The notes: generated by a model not told the origin, from the sequence alone. A DNA stretch of 64,000 nt from Pirellulales bacterium (GCA_028279215.1 JANQOF010000029.1:1-64000), one strand, 5' to 3'; shown: positions 1 to 9,811, counted from the first letter of the stretch. A program made the numbers and translations.

Positions 1-218
1 TCCTTCTGTGGAAACTGGGAACAAATACATCACCGGTTTACCACGCACTCGAAGGAAACCCAACCACCTAAGGCGAGGCCTCCGTTCTCATAGTTTCACT
101 CTATCGTGTAATCGTGATGGGAAGCAGCCTCGGACCTAGCTGCAGATTCAGGCGCTAGCCCTGGTGTGCTTTCGGTAATACCCATCATTCGGCAACACCC
201 AACACTCCCGCGTTCGGC

Positions 219-1379
219 TCACCCCACCAGCGCCAGATTGTCCCGATGCACAACCTCCGTGTACGGGCAATGGCCGAGCAGTTCGGCGATGCGGTCGGTT
301 TGGGCACCGGCGACTTGGCGTAGGTCGTTGGAGGAGTAGTTCGACAGCCCGCGGGCGATTTCGGTACCGTCGGCCTGTTCGATGGCCACGGCGTCGCCTT
401 TCTCGAAACTGCCGATTACTTGGGTGACGCCAACCGCGAGCAAGCTGCTGCCACGTTGGCATAGGGCCTTGGCAGCGCCGGCGTCGACGATCAACCGGCC
501 CGCGCAGCGGGCGGCGGCGCCGATCCAACGTTTGCGGGCGGTCGTGGAAGAAGCGGCACCGACGACGAGCGTACCGACTTGCTCTCCAGCTAAGATGTCA
601 ATCAGCACGTTTTCGCGCCGCCCGCCGGCGATGATCACGCTCTCGCCCGCTACGGCCACCAGCTTGGCTGCCTCGAGTTTGGTTTGCATGCCGCCGACAC
701 TTAGCTTGGGACCTTCGCGTTGGTCGGAGAGTCCACGGTGAACATACGTTGCGCCGCTGGTGGCTTCCAGATCAATTTGCGGCACGACGACCTTGTGGTC
801 TTCGGTCGACGCCGTCATGTCGTACACGCCATCGACGTCGCTCAAGAGCACTAGCAGCGGCGCGCGCAAGAGGTTGGCCACCATGGCGGCCAGGCGATCG
901 TTGTCGCCAAAGTTGCGTTGTAACTCGTCGACGCGCACCGCATCGTTTTCGTTCACAATCGGCACTGCGCCCATTCGAAATAGCGCGAACAGCGTATTGC
1001 GTACGTTGAGATACCGCGACCGGTCGTTGAAATCGTCGGCCGTCAGCAGCACCTGGGCGGCGTGGTGGCCATGTTGTTCGAGTGCTCGGTTGTATGCTTC
1101 AATCAAGCAGCTTTGGCCTACGCTGGCGACCGCCTGCAGCTCCGCGAGATCGGTTGGCCGCTGCGATTGTGCCAGTCGTCCCAATCCTGCGCCCACCGCC
1201 CCGCTGCTAACCAACAGCATCCGCCTGCCGCTGTCGACCAATTGCGCCAGTTGGTGCGCGATGCTGGCCACCCGTTCGCCATCGAGACGGCCGGTGGGCC
1301 CAGTAAGCACGCGGGTGCCCACCTTCACCACAATCGTGTGGGCGGCATCGGCAATCGATTGACGGTTGGAGTCGGACAT
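219..1379 (-). CDS. proB: Glutamate 5-kinase (ProB) with PUA domain
   Basis: Phosphorylates L-glutamate to glutamyl 5-phosphate, the first step of proline synthesis, in the cytosol. The 386-residue product has an N-terminal amino-acid kinase domain (about residues 15-265) with KVGTRVL near the start, the VSSGAVGAG loop, the NENDAV motif, DNDRLAAMVA, LLSDVDGVYD and GGMQTKLEAA, followed by a PUA domain (about 280-365) as in long-form ProB enzymes. Length is normal for the two-domain form. The ATG at 1379 is preferred over an in-frame TTG at 1403 because the kinase core begins soon after it; no clear Shine-Dalgarno sequence is visible. It stands alone, with no proA next to it in the window. The 218 bases downstream, at the left edge, hold no recognisable gene. 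Confidence 0.96.
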   Translation of the reverse strand: MSDSNRQSIADAAHTIVVKVGTRVLTGPTGRLDGERVASIAHQLAQLVDSGRRMLLVSSGAVGAGLGRLAQSQRPTDLAELQAVASVGQSCLIEAYNRALEQHGHHAAQVLLTADDFNDRSRYLNVRNTLFALFRMGAVPIVNENDAVRVDELQRNFGDNDRLAAMVANLLRAPLLVLLSDVDGVYDMTASTEDHKVVVPQIDLEATSGATYVHRGLSDQREGPKLSVGGMQTKLEAAKLVAVAGESVIIAGGRRENVLIDILAGEQVGTLVVGAASSTTARKRWIGAAARCAGRLIVDAGAAKALCQRGSSLLAVGVTQVIGSFEKGDAVAIEQADGTEIARGLSNYSSNDLRQVAGAQTDRIAELLGHCPYTEVVHRDNLALVG

Positions 1380-1482
1380 AGACGGATTGCGAACTCGGAA
1401 CAAAGAGGCAACGCCCGCCAGCTACCGTTGCGCAAACGACACGCGCCGCCCCCCGCCAGGTTCGGACACGCGCTGCCGAGCA

Positions 1483-1794
1483 CTACTGGGCCGGTTCGAG
1501 AATCTGCAGCTTGATGCTCGTAATCACTTCGGCCGTCGACGAACGAAACTCATCCATGTGGGGCGCGGCAAGGTGCGCTTCGAGGTGTTCGACGCTCTCC
1601 CACTTCTCGATCACCATCAGCAAATCTTCCCGCAACGGTGCGTTTGCGCCGATGTTCGTCTCCACGTCGACGGCCGTGTTGTATTCAATGCAACCTTGCT
1701 CGGCATGCACCTTCGGCGAGAGTTCCTTGAAGGCCGAAATCAGCTCGTCGCGCTTGCCGGGCGCGGTGGTAATTGCAGCGATCACGTGTATCAC
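1483..1794 (-). CDS. ABM-domain (YgiN-like) monooxygenase-family protein
   Basis: A 103-residue single-domain protein of the antibiotic biosynthesis monooxygenase (ABM) ferredoxin-like fold. Visible family features are the start IHVIAAITTAPGKRDELI, a central EQGCIEYNTAVD segment and EKWESVEHLEAHLAAPHM. Family members act as small dimeric monooxygenases or quinol-modifying enzymes, or have unknown roles; the substrate cannot be told from sequence. The start is GTG, supported by AGGAG about eight bases upstream and by a family-typical length. It lies 100 bases upstream of proB on the same strand, but nothing links it to proline synthesis. Confidence 0.85.
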   Translation of the reverse strand: MIHVIAAITTAPGKRDELISAFKELSPKVHAEQGCIEYNTAVDVETNIGANAPLREDLLMVIEKWESVEHLEAHLAAPHMDEFRSSTAEVITSIKLQILEPAQ

Positions 1795-1904
1795 GATGGT
1801 GCTCCTGTATGTTTCCGCAAATCTGCCCGGAGGGGGTGAGAGCGATGTGCGAGGCCTCCCACAAAACGATTAACACGGCAATTAGAGCAGATGGCCCACA
1901 GGGT

Positions 1905-3305
1905 TCAACGGGCGAACGCCATGTAGGCTCGGGCGGTAGGGATTCTACGTATCCGCTGCCCGCTCGCGGCATCGATCACGTGGATGTATCCTCTTGCGTC
2001 AGTCGCCAGCAGCCATTCGCCGCCGCGAACAAACTGCACAGCCGACGCATACTCGGCGGCAGCATAAGTGTACCGCGGCAAGCGGGTTTCGAGGTCCCAC
2101 ACGATCACCCCGTCGACGCCGCCCGACGCGAGCCGCTTGGCCTCCGGCCCGAAGTCGACGCAGAACACCCGATCGGAGTGCCCGGCGAGCACGGCGAGCG
2201 TCTGCCCGTTGTCGCCGCGCCGGAGCCGAACCGTGCCGTCGCAGCTTGCCGATGCCAGTAGACGCCCGCTACGACTGAATGCCAGCGACTTGACGTCGTC
2301 GTCGTGATCGTCGAGCCGGCGCACCTGTTTGCCCGACTCTGGATCCCACCATCCGATCGTATCGTCTCGACTTCCGGTGAGTACTTCGCCCGTCGTCGGA
2401 TGAACGACCAGGCAGGGGATTTGTTCGTTGTGCTCACCGATCACAATGGGTTCGGCCTTCGGATCGCCAAGCTGCCAGCGGCGGAGGGTCATGTCGTCGC
2501 CGGCTGAATACAAAGTGGATCCATCCAGCGAATAGCCAAGTGCGTGGACATCGTCATCGTGCCCGACGAGCTCGCCGACTTGCAGGCCCGTCGACGTATC
2601 CCACATCCGAATCATGTCGTCGCCGCCGGCGGTCGTCAGCATCGACGCACCCGGTGAAAAGGCCGCAGCAAACAGCCAACATTCGTGGGCCGCGGTCACC
2701 TTCGACCTCTCCAAGTCGGGCAACATCCACCATCGCAAAGTGCCATCGCCACTGCCCGTCACCACTCGCAGTCGGTCGGTCGCCAAAGCTACGATTGCAT
2801 GCGGATAGATGTTGGTTCTTGCGATGCGCGTGGCCACGGGGTCGGGTTGTTCGAGCTTCACGTCGACATGCGGCATCGCATCGGCAATCGCTTGGGTGCC
2901 TGCTTCCGAGATGTCGGTTTCGAACAAGTACAACTCTTCGAGTTCTGGGAATCCATAGAAGAGCTCAGCACTGCGATCGGTGATGGGCAAGTTCACCAAA
3001 TCGAGTTCGCGCATGCCGCGGACGTAGCGCAGGTGCGAAATTAGCGCCGCGAACTTTTCGTCGTCGATCTCTGGATTCGCTAGGTAAACGCGATCGATGG
3101 CGCCATCCTTGGTAACAAGCTGGCCACCGAGTTCCGCGATGTGTGTGAGGGCCTGGTCGTGCCGGTAGTTGCGATACCAAGTCAAACTTCCCCAACCTAC
3201 GGCGAGGCACACCACCGTGAAGCCCGCCATCAGCGTCCGCGTGCCGAATCGCATTCGCTCTCGGATCGCCCGCCGCGGCTTCCTGACCGACAAATGCGAG
3301 AACAT
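1905..3305 (-). CDS. Membrane-anchored WD40-repeat protein
   Basis: 466 residues. A basic N-terminus with RMRFGTRTLMAGFTVVCLA (residues 17-36), a motif common at the N-terminus of planctomycete proteins, leads into one transmembrane helix (about 23-43), so the rest is probably outside the cytoplasmic membrane. Residues about 60-150 look leucine-rich-repeat-like (MRELDLVNLPITD, LEELYLFETDIS). From about 165 to the end there are at least six WD40 blades, with recurrent SGSGDGTLRWW, SAGDDMTLRRW, TGSRDDTIGWW and SASCDGTVRL signatures. No enzymatic domain is visible; the protein is probably a protein-protein interaction platform. The ATG at 3305 has AAGG about nine bases upstream. Confidence 0.85.
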   Translation of the reverse strand: MFSHLSVRKPRRAIRERMRFGTRTLMAGFTVVCLAVGWGSLTWYRNYRHDQALTHIAELGGQLVTKDGAIDRVYLANPEIDDEKFAALISHLRYVRGMRELDLVNLPITDRSAELFYGFPELEELYLFETDISEAGTQAIADAMPHVDVKLEQPDPVATRIARTNIYPHAIVALATDRLRVVTGSGDGTLRWWMLPDLERSKVTAAHECWLFAAAFSPGASMLTTAGGDDMIRMWDTSTGLQVGELVGHDDDVHALGYSLDGSTLYSAGDDMTLRRWQLGDPKAEPIVIGEHNEQIPCLVVHPTTGEVLTGSRDDTIGWWDPESGKQVRRLDDHDDDVKSLAFSRSGRLLASASCDGTVRLRRGDNGQTLAVLAGHSDRVFCVDFGPEAKRLASGGVDGVIVWDLETRLPRYTYAAAEYASAVQFVRGGEWLLATDARGYIHVIDAASGQRIRRIPTARAYMAFAR

Positions 3306-3350
3306 GCAACCGCGCCTTTGAGAAACCGGGAAACGGGTGGGATCTGCACG

Positions 3351-4487
3351 CTACTGCTGCGTTTCCGCCTGCTCTTCGTCGGCCACGTCGTCGACAACCT
3401 CGCTGGCGGGTGTCGTGACGACGCTTTCAATCGGTGTCAGGTTGCCAGACATCAAATCGAAGAACTGTCCAACGGCCACGTTCGCCGGAATGGCATAGCT
3501 CTCGGTTCGCCCGCTTCGGGCGATGTTAAAGCCGACCACACGACCCTCCAGGTCGACCAGTGGCCCGCCGCAATCAATGGGCTTAAGCACCGTATCGTGC
3601 TGAAACGCGCTATTGAATCCAAAGCGCCGATTGCTCAACGTGCTGCCCAAGCTGTTTTGAAAGCGACTCCGCTCGTTAATGCCCATGCCCTTCACCGGCG
3701 GCGTGAGCACAGCTTGCATCGACAACGTCTCGCCCGCGCGTGCGACCTTCAGTTTCACCAAGTCACCGGGACTATACTTGCCAATCGTGCGAAACAGTTT
3801 TTCCCGGGTCGGGGTGGGCTCGCCGTTGATCTCGACAATTAGGTCATTCACTTGCATCCCGGCCGATTGGGCTGCCGATTCTTCAAACACCATGGTGACC
3901 CGCGGATCGGTTGTACTGACATCCATTTGGATGCCCAACCAGCCCCGCTGCGGCCGAATGCTTCGGGTGTCGACGCTTACGACGCCAATCGCAATGGGGT
4001 CGCGGGCGGTCGATACGGAGGCCACCCACTCGCCCACCTCGGCGTCGTCGCCGCGTTTCAGATTCAGAACAGGAAGATCCTTCGCATCGATCTTGAGCAT
4101 CGCCAAATCGAGCTTTCGATCGACACCAACCAACCGCGCATCGAGTTCTCTGCCGTCCTTAAGGCGGCAGGTCACCGGCCCTTTAAGGACATCGGCTTTG
4201 GTGACGACCCAACCGTCGCGGCCCACAATGCCGCCGAACGCGACGCGCTTGCCGTCGTTGCGAACCTCCACGGTCGCTTCGGAGGCCTCGGCTACAGCCG
4301 CTCGGAACGCGGCGCGCACCTGAGGGCCATCGGTGAGGGTCGAGTTCGGGATCATCACGCGTTGCATGGCGTTGCGAAACGCATTGCGAACCTGCTCGAC
4401 AGGGTCAGCCTCTTGCCCGATCGTTGTGCCTACCGCCACGATGAAAAACGCCACGGTCAACGCTGCAATTCTTGAGATGGACTGCAC
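3351..4487 (-). CDS. HtrA-like pseudoprotease with PDZ domain nested inside the protease fold
   Basis: 378 residues with an N-terminal signal sequence or anchor (about 5-24). The trypsin-like fold is recognisable, but the triad is broken: the His position of the usual TxxHV motif is Asp99 (VVTKADVL), Asp127 is kept (RKLDLAML), and the nucleophile Ser is Cys306 (IDCGGPLVD). The PDZ domain (about 182-262, starting GWLGIQMDV) lies between the GVVSVDTRS strand and the CGGPL strand, that is, inside the protease domain instead of after it. The start is GTG, overlapping the stop codon of the upstream active HtrA gene by one base (TAGTG) and preceded by AGGGAGG, so the two are translationally coupled. 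Inference: a regulatory or binding partner of the active protease in the cell envelope. Confidence 0.88.
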   Translation of the reverse strand: MQSISRIAALTVAFFIVAVGTTIGQEADPVEQVRNAFRNAMQRVMIPNSTLTDGPQVRAAFRAAVAEASEATVEVRNDGKRVAFGGIVGRDGWVVTKADVLKGPVTCRLKDGRELDARLVGVDRKLDLAMLKIDAKDLPVLNLKRGDDAEVGEWVASVSTARDPIAIGVVSVDTRSIRPQRGWLGIQMDVSTTDPRVTMVFEESAAQSAGMQVNDLIVEINGEPTPTREKLFRTIGKYSPGDLVKLKVARAGETLSMQAVLTPPVKGMGINERSRFQNSLGSTLSNRRFGFNSAFQHDTVLKPIDCGGPLVDLEGRVVGFNIARSGRTESYAIPANVAVGQFFDLMSGNLTPIESVVTTPASEVVDDVADEEQAETQQ

Positions 4488-5719
4488 TATTGACCTCCCT
4501 TTTTCGGTTTCGATTCCTTGCGCTTAGGCTTTTCGGCGCTGCCTGGTAGTGGCTGACGGACACCGCCAAGTCGTAGCTTCACGTCCATCGTTTCGTCGCC
4601 ACGCAACACGCGAATTTTCACTTCGTTACGCGGCTCCAGACCATACACCATTCGTACCAGATCGTCGAACGTGTTCACCGGCTCGCCGTTGAACTCTTTC
4701 ACGATGTCGCCAACTTTGAGTCCCGCTCGATGGGCTGGCATTCCCGGAAATACTTCGGTCAGCTTACATTCCGAACCACCTCGTCGGCCCGTGACGCCTA
4801 ACAGAGGGCGCGAGTCGGCGACCTCGTCGGAACCCAACGGCCCGCCCCACGATTCGCCCGCCACTAGGCGGTCCCAGGTGTTGTGGTAGGTCGAAATGGG
4901 CACGTGAAAGTTATCCGTAATACGGCGGCCAATACGGCTGTGAATGCCCATCACTTGGCCACGCATGTTGAACAACGGCCCACCTGAGTCGCCGCCTACC
5001 AGGGTGCAGTCGGTGCTGATGACTTCGTCGTTGGCAAACAGCACGCGGCCGAGCCGCACCGGCGGCGTTCGCTCTCGGTCGAATCCACCGGGCTGACCGA
5101 TGGCAACCACCCACTTACCCGCCTTCGGTTTCTCAGCCTCCGCCATCTCGACGAAAGGCCATGGCCCGGGATCGGTGATCTTCATCATGCCGCTGTCGAT
5201 CTCACGATAGATGCCCAGCGTCTCGCCTTTGGCCGTCGAGCCATCGGCGAAGATGAACGTCACCGGCAGGCCCGGTCGCCCGACGACGTGCCCAGCGGTG
5301 AGTACCATTCCATCTGGGCTTACAATCACCGCACTACCAAATGCACCGCCCACCTGCACGGCTACGACAGCGGGCATGGCATGCTCGACAACGCGCTGAG
5401 TTTGAGTTTGGATGAGCTTTAGATCGGCGACGCTCTCCGGATAGCGCTTCGTCAGCACGCCCTCGATCTGCTCGTCCCACGCGACTTTCCGCGGCTGAGC
5501 GTCGGAGTCGGTTGGTTCGACCGAGGCGTTGTCCTGCGATGCCTCGGTACCCTCTGCGGCATCGGCGGGCTGGCTATCCTCCGCCTCTTCTGCGGGAGCC
5601 TCGTCCGTTGGAGCGGCGTCAACAGACCGCGGTTCGGTCGCTTGCTGAGCTCCCGCCAAGCCATATCCAATCGCCCCCAGAAACGCTCCCCCAATCAGCA
5701 ACAAGTTTCTCCACTCCAT
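4487..5719 (-). CDS. HtrA/DegP-family serine protease with C-terminal PDZ domain
   Basis: 410 residues: signal sequence or anchor (about 6-25), an acidic Ala/Glu/Asp-rich linker (about 30-75), a trypsin-like domain and one C-terminal PDZ domain (about 305-390). The catalytic triad is intact: His144 (LTAGHVV), Asp175 (REIDSGMMKI) and Ser245 (GGDSGGPLF). The tail is Lys-rich. Expected role: envelope protein quality control. Start ATG with GGAG about seven bases upstream. It is the first gene of a two-gene operon with the pseudoprotease-like gene that overlaps its stop codon. Gene names degP or degQ are avoided because only one PDZ is present. Confidence 0.93.
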   Translation of the reverse strand: MEWRNLLLIGGAFLGAIGYGLAGAQQATEPRSVDAAPTDEAPAEEAEDSQPADAAEGTEASQDNASVEPTDSDAQPRKVAWDEQIEGVLTKRYPESVADLKLIQTQTQRVVEHAMPAVVAVQVGGAFGSAVIVSPDGMVLTAGHVVGRPGLPVTFIFADGSTAKGETLGIYREIDSGMMKITDPGPWPFVEMAEAEKPKAGKWVVAIGQPGGFDRERTPPVRLGRVLFANDEVISTDCTLVGGDSGGPLFNMRGQVMGIHSRIGRRITDNFHVPISTYHNTWDRLVAGESWGGPLGSDEVADSRPLLGVTGRRGGSECKLTEVFPGMPAHRAGLKVGDIVKEFNGEPVNTFDDLVRMVYGLEPRNEVKIRVLRGDETMDVKLRLGGVRQPLPGSAEKPKRKESKPKKGGQ

Positions 5720-6032
5720 AGGTCGACTCCAAACTCAGGGCTCGGTACGCTGCCAGGGCGGCGCGCTAACAGCAGATTTTAGGGGGGACTTCGGCCCGGG
5801 ACAAATCGTCGCGGACGGGGAATTTCGGGAAAAAACGGTCGCCAGCCTTGACGATGTACGCCCGTATAGCATACGCTGCTGAGTGGAGGCGGTTCGGCGC
5901 GGCTGCCCAATGCCCTTATTTTAAGCATTCGACCACCACGCTCGCACCAATTTCGCCAGGCGGTGCTGCTCTACAAGCAAGTGCGGTTGCCGGTTACCAC
6001 AGTTATTGCGATTCCCCACGCGAGGCCAAGCC
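5720..6032. promoter_or_regulatory. Divergent intergenic region between htrA-like operon and lexA
   Basis: 313 bases separate two divergent genes and must hold both promoters. No convincing -35/-10 pair was picked out. One short inverted repeat, CGTAT-AGC-ATACG at 5863-5875, could be an operator for lexA autoregulation, but it does not match the strong palindrome upstream of imuA, so the assignment is weak. GAGG at 6022-6025 is a plausible ribosome-binding site for lexA. Confidence 0.35.
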
Positions 6033-6632
6033 ATGCTGCTCGACCAACTGACACCTCGGCAAAAAGAGGTGTTTGAGTTCATCCGCGACAAAATCGACAA
6101 TCGCGGCTACGGGCCAACCGTGCGAGAGATCGGCGAGTACTTCGAAATCGCGTCGCCCAACGGCGTGATGTGCCACCTGAAAGCCCTGGAGAAGAAGGGC
6201 CTCATCACTCGCGAGCCCAATATGTCGCGAGCCATCCAACTAACCGACGAAGCGCAGGCCGATCGTGGCCTGCCACTGGTGGGTCAGATCGCGGCCGGCA
6301 GTTTGACCGAGGCGATCGAGCAAGCCGAGCGATTCGAGTTCGATGATTTGTTCCCGAAGAAGAAAAACCACTTCGCGTTGCGTGTCCGCGGCGACTCGAT
6401 GATTGAAGCGGCCATCGCCGATGGCGACATCGTCATCTGCAAGAAGACTCGAACCGCCCACAAAGGCGACATCGTCGTCGCCCAAACGGACGACGGGGAA
6501 GCCACGCTGAAGTATTGGTACCCCGAGGCCAATCGCGTCCGCCTGCAACCAGCCAACAGCAGCATGAAGCCCATCTACTCCCGCAACGTCCAGGTACTAG
6601 GCATCGTCACCGGCGTCGTGCGCAAGGTGTGA
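6033..6632 (+). CDS. lexA: LexA SOS repressor
   Basis: 199 residues, the usual LexA length. An N-terminal winged helix-turn-helix (about 1-65; GYGPTVREIGEYFEIASP and NGVMCHLKALEKKGLITR) binds DNA. The linker holds the self-cleavage site Ala88-Gly89 (QIAAGSL). The S24 peptidase domain carries Ser122 (RGDSMIE) and Lys160 (EATLKYW), the catalytic dyad. RecA-stimulated self-cleavage relieves repression of DNA-damage genes; in this window the obvious target is the imuA-imuB-dnaE2 operon 24 kb away. ATG 6033 is chosen over an upstream TTG (6006) because it has GAGG seven bases upstream and gives the canonical N-terminus. Confidence 0.97.
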   Translation: MLLDQLTPRQKEVFEFIRDKIDNRGYGPTVREIGEYFEIASPNGVMCHLKALEKKGLITREPNMSRAIQLTDEAQADRGLPLVGQIAAGSLTEAIEQAERFEFDDLFPKKKNHFALRVRGDSMIEAAIADGDIVICKKTRTAHKGDIVVAQTDDGEATLKYWYPEANRVRLQPANSSMKPIYSRNVQVLGIVTGVVRKV

Positions 6633-6735
6633 GAAACGATCACCTATCGGTTTCGAAGAAGCTGAGCGTTTGTAAGGCGCTGGATGTCCGCGGATTATCC
6701 CGTCGATCCAGCCCATCCCGACATCCCGTCCAACC

Positions 6736-8136
6736 TTAGGCCGATTTATCCATCGTGCCCACCTGGTTGAGCTTGTTGTACAGCGTCTTCAGGCTGATGC
6801 CCAATTCTTCGGCAGCTTTCGGTTTGTTGCCCGTGTGGCGATCGAGCGATTGGTGAATCGCTTCCATTTCCAAGTCGCGAAGCGTCATCGGGCCGAGCTG
6901 CGTCTTTGCACCCGTGGTGAGCTGCCGTCGGTTGAAGTGTTGCGGCAAATGCTCGGCACCAATCGGTCCGGAATCGCAGAGGATCGTGGCGTGCTCGATC
7001 ACGTTGGCCAACTCGCGAACGTTGCCCGGCCACACATGCGCCTTAAGGGCGTCGACCGCTTCCGTTGAAAGATCGTGATCGAATCCCTTGCCGCCTGGTC
7101 GGAACCTCCGCAACAAATGCGCGGCGAGTTCCGAAATGTCGTCTACTCGGTCGCGCAGCGGCGGCAGGTGGATCTCAAACGTGTTGATCCGATACATCAA
7201 GTCTTCTCGGAATTCCTCGTCAGCAACCATATCTTCCAGGTTGCGATGCGTGGCGCACACCACGCGGACGTCGACGGTGACGGTCTTGTTCTCGCCCACA
7301 CGACGAATCTCGCGGCTTTCGAGCACTCGCAGCAGCTTGGCCTGCATGCTCTTGGGCAGTTCGCCAATCTCGTCCAGGAAAATCGTCCCGCCGCTCGCCA
7401 CCTCGAATAGGCCCACTCGGTGATCGTCGGCGCCGGTGAACGACCCCTTGGCGTGACCGAACAACTCACTCTCGATCAGGCTCTCCGGCAGAGCGCCGCA
7501 GTTGATGGCGACAAACGGTTTGGCGGTCCGCGTGCTGCCGTCGTGGACTGCCCGCGCGACCAGTTCCTTGCCGGTGCCGGTCTCACCCAAGATGAGCACG
7601 GTCGAATCGGTCGGCGCGACCTTCGCAATCATCGTATGCACTTGTTTCATCGCGGGCGTGTCGCCAATCAATCGAGGCGCGCCTTCGATACTGTGGAGCC
7701 GATGCATCAACGCATAGTACTTATTCGTTAGCTCTCGCTTGTCCTGCACGCGCCGCAAGAGGGCCTCGATTTCGACCAGCTTACACGGCTTGGTAAGGTA
7801 GTCGAACGCCCCATGCCTCAAGGCGGCGATCGCGGTGTCGGCCGAACTCTTACCGGTCAGCACAATCGCCTCGGTGCTTGGCGAGAGCTGCTTAGCCTTG
7901 GCAATCACCTCGATGCCGTTCATGCCGGGCATATCGAGATCGACCAGCACGCAATCGAAACTGTCTTTCTCTAGCGCGGCCACGGCCGTGAGCCCGTCGG
8001 GACATACCGTCACCCGATGGCCCATCCGTGGCAATTCGAGTTTCATCAACTCTTGCAATGAACGTTCGTCGTCGGCAAACAGCATCGACAGACCTTGTGG
8101 TCCGTCGTTACTCGAATTGGTTGCTTCGTTTTTCAT
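6736..8136 (-). CDS. Sigma-54-dependent NtrC-family response regulator
   Basis: 466 residues with three domains. Receiver (about 17-130): acidic pair ADDE, phospho-acceptor Asp66 (VDLDMPGMNG), conserved LTGKSS and YLTKPC. AAA+ sigma-54-interaction domain (about 155-390): Walker A GETGTGKE, GSFTGA loop (a GAFTGA variant that contacts sigma-54), Walker B GGTIFLDEIGEL, and arginine-finger region. C-terminal Fis-type helix-turn-helix (about 420-462; KPKAAEELGISLKTLYNKL). Activates RpoN-dependent promoters when phosphorylated. Encoded just downstream of its likely sensor kinase with a 58-base gap. ATG 8136 is preferred; a TTG at 8205 would overlap the kinase gene. Confidence 0.95.
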   Translation of the reverse strand: MKNEATNSSNDGPQGLSMLFADDERSLQELMKLELPRMGHRVTVCPDGLTAVAALEKDSFDCVLVDLDMPGMNGIEVIAKAKQLSPSTEAIVLTGKSSADTAIAALRHGAFDYLTKPCKLVEIEALLRRVQDKRELTNKYYALMHRLHSIEGAPRLIGDTPAMKQVHTMIAKVAPTDSTVLILGETGTGKELVARAVHDGSTRTAKPFVAINCGALPESLIESELFGHAKGSFTGADDHRVGLFEVASGGTIFLDEIGELPKSMQAKLLRVLESREIRRVGENKTVTVDVRVVCATHRNLEDMVADEEFREDLMYRINTFEIHLPPLRDRVDDISELAAHLLRRFRPGGKGFDHDLSTEAVDALKAHVWPGNVRELANVIEHATILCDSGPIGAEHLPQHFNRRQLTTGAKTQLGPMTLRDLEMEAIHQSLDRHTGNKPKAAEELGISLKTLYNKLNQVGTMDKSA

Positions 8137-8194
8137 GAAGGTACTCTTACGGTGTGCCGCCGGTTGAGAGGATAGATTTGTCAGTCGCTGTTCA

Positions 8195-9811
8195 CTAAGC
8201 AGCAACCGCTCGCTGCGTCGTGAGGGCCGCGGGCAGCGTCACGACGAACTCGGACCCATGTCCGAGACCCCCGCTTGCTGCTGTAATAGTTCCACCGTGT
8301 TCGTTGATGATGCGATGAGTGATCGATAGTCCCAACCCCGTACCCTGCCCTCCTCGGCGACGCGTGAAGAAGGGCTCGAACAGGTGCTCGATCACTTCGT
8401 CCGTCATGCCACAACCATTGTCGCGCACCACGATTCGGGCGTCGGTACCGACTCGTTCGATCGACACCGTCACCTGCCCACCGGCGTCTAGGCTGTCGAG
8501 CCCGTTGGTGATCAGGTTCAACACTACCTGTTTCATCTCCTGCGGATTGACGTCGGCAATCACAGGCTCCCCATCCTCGAGCGCCACTTGCTTGTCGTTG
8601 TACCGACCCAGGTGCTGCAGCATCTCAATGACGCCGGCGACCAGTTCGCGGAGCTCGGTCGCATGCCGCTGCGAGTCGCCCATTCGCGAGAAGTCGAGCA
8701 GCTTCTCGGTGATCTGCTTGCACCGGAAAGCTTCCTTTTGGATCATCTCCAAGTAGCTCTGCACCACGTCGCGTTCCGGCGAATCGGCTAGCGTTCCTTC
8801 GCCGAACATCTGGCTGATGCGGCTTTCGAGCGACTCGCTACATAGGGCGATCGATGCCAATGGGTTGTTGATTTCGTGCGCGACGCCGGCCGCTAAGAAA
8901 CCGACGCTCGCCAACTGCTCGCTGCGAACCACCTCACGGGTTCGTTCGCGGACCTGCCGATCGAGATCGTCGCGAACATCCTGAAAGCGGGCTGTCATAT
9001 CGTTCATCGCGACGGCCAACTCGCCAATTTCGTCACGTGTGTCTAGTTCAATGCGATGATCGAAGTCGCCGGCCGCCACGCGCCGTGAACCGGACACCAG
9101 TGTTGACAGCGGGCCCGAAATCGTTCGCCGGAACACAAGGATCGCCATTCCCATCACCGCCATCGCCAACATGAACACAGCCCACGACATGGGGATGGCG
9201 AAGCGATACTGCGAACGCACCTCGCCGGCCAAGCGAGTAAGTCGCTGGTGAAGATGGCTCGGCAGCTCACCAGCGAGTTGGCGGAGCGTATCGATCTCAG
9301 CTTCGAGTGGGCCAAGGTTGTCGCCCACCCATTCTTCAAGCGGCTGTTGACCGTCGATTCGCTCGAGCACCACATCGATCTGGTTCAGCGTGGCCCGTTC
9401 GAGCTGGTCGTCGCCGATCCGTGAGCCGGCGCGTTGAGCGCTCGAATCAAGGCGGCTTCGATAGTCGTCGAGCGTGGCGCGAAACTCATCGAACTCCTCG
9501 CGATACCGGTCGCGGAAACTTGCCAATTCACTCATATCGACGTCGCGAAGCTCATCTTCATCCTCATCCAGTAGTGGATGCAGTCCGTCGATCTTCACGT
9601 CGTTGTGGGAATGGATCCGCTGGCGGGCTTCGGCGAGGATCACCTTGAGATTACCAACGTGGGCACTGAGCTGATCGGCAAGCGGCAACTCCTGGGAGCG
9701 CGCGTTAAGGCTCTTGACCAATCCGCGGTAGGCGTACAACCCGTATAAAGCCGCGGCGAACAATAGACCAATACTGATCGCCATCGAGCCAAGCCCGATG
9801 CGTAGTTTCAT
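8195..9811 (-). CDS. Sensor histidine kinase with periplasmic helical domain and HAMP
   Basis: About 538 residues. Two transmembrane helices (about 8-28 and 205-227) flank a charged, largely helical extracytoplasmic region. Then come a HAMP domain (about 228-285), a dimerisation/phosphoacceptor domain with the H-box [13 protein letters not shown], and a HATPase_c domain with [10 protein letters not shown] (N-box), [10 protein letters not shown] (G1), [11 protein letters not shown] (G2). It probably phosphorylates the NtrC-type regulator encoded directly downstream. The ligand is unknown. ATG 9811 is used; in-frame TTG at 9862 is a longer alternative. No strong ribosome-binding site is visible. 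Confidence 0.93.
   Translation of the reverse strand: MKLRIGLGSMAISIGLLFAAALYGLYAYRGLVKSLNARSQELPLADQLSAHVGNLKVILAEARQRIHSHNDVKIDGLHPLLDEDEDELRDVDMSELASFRDRYREEFDEFRATLDDYRSRLDSSAQRAGSRIGDDQLERATLNQIDVVLERIDGQQPLEEWVGDNLGPLEAEIDTLRQLAGELPSHLHQRLTRLAGEVRSQYRFAIPMSWAVFMLAMAVMGMAILVFRRTISGPLSTLVSGSRRVAAGDFDHRIELDTRDEIGELAVAMNDMTARFQDVRDDLDRQVRERTREVVRSEQLASVGFLAAGVAHEINNPLASIALCSESLESRISQMFGEGTLADSPERDVVQSYLEMIQKEAFRCKQITEKLLDFSRMGDSQRHATELRELVAGVIEMLQHLGRYNDKQVALEDGEPVIADVNPQEMKQVVLNLITNGLDSLDAGGQVTVSIERVGTDARIVVRDNGCGMTDEVIEHLFEPFFTRRRGGQGTGLGLSITHRIINEHGGTITAASGGLGHGSEFVVTLPAALTTQRAVAA

Noticed and set aside
5863-5875. CGTAT-AGC-ATACG as the LexA operator of lexA
   Set aside because: Spacing and arms differ from the imuA palindrome; kept only as a weak possibility in the intergenic entry.
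5848-6051. Small plus-strand ORF overlapping the start of lexA
   Set aside because: No domain and no ribosome-binding site, and it runs into the lexA start in another frame.
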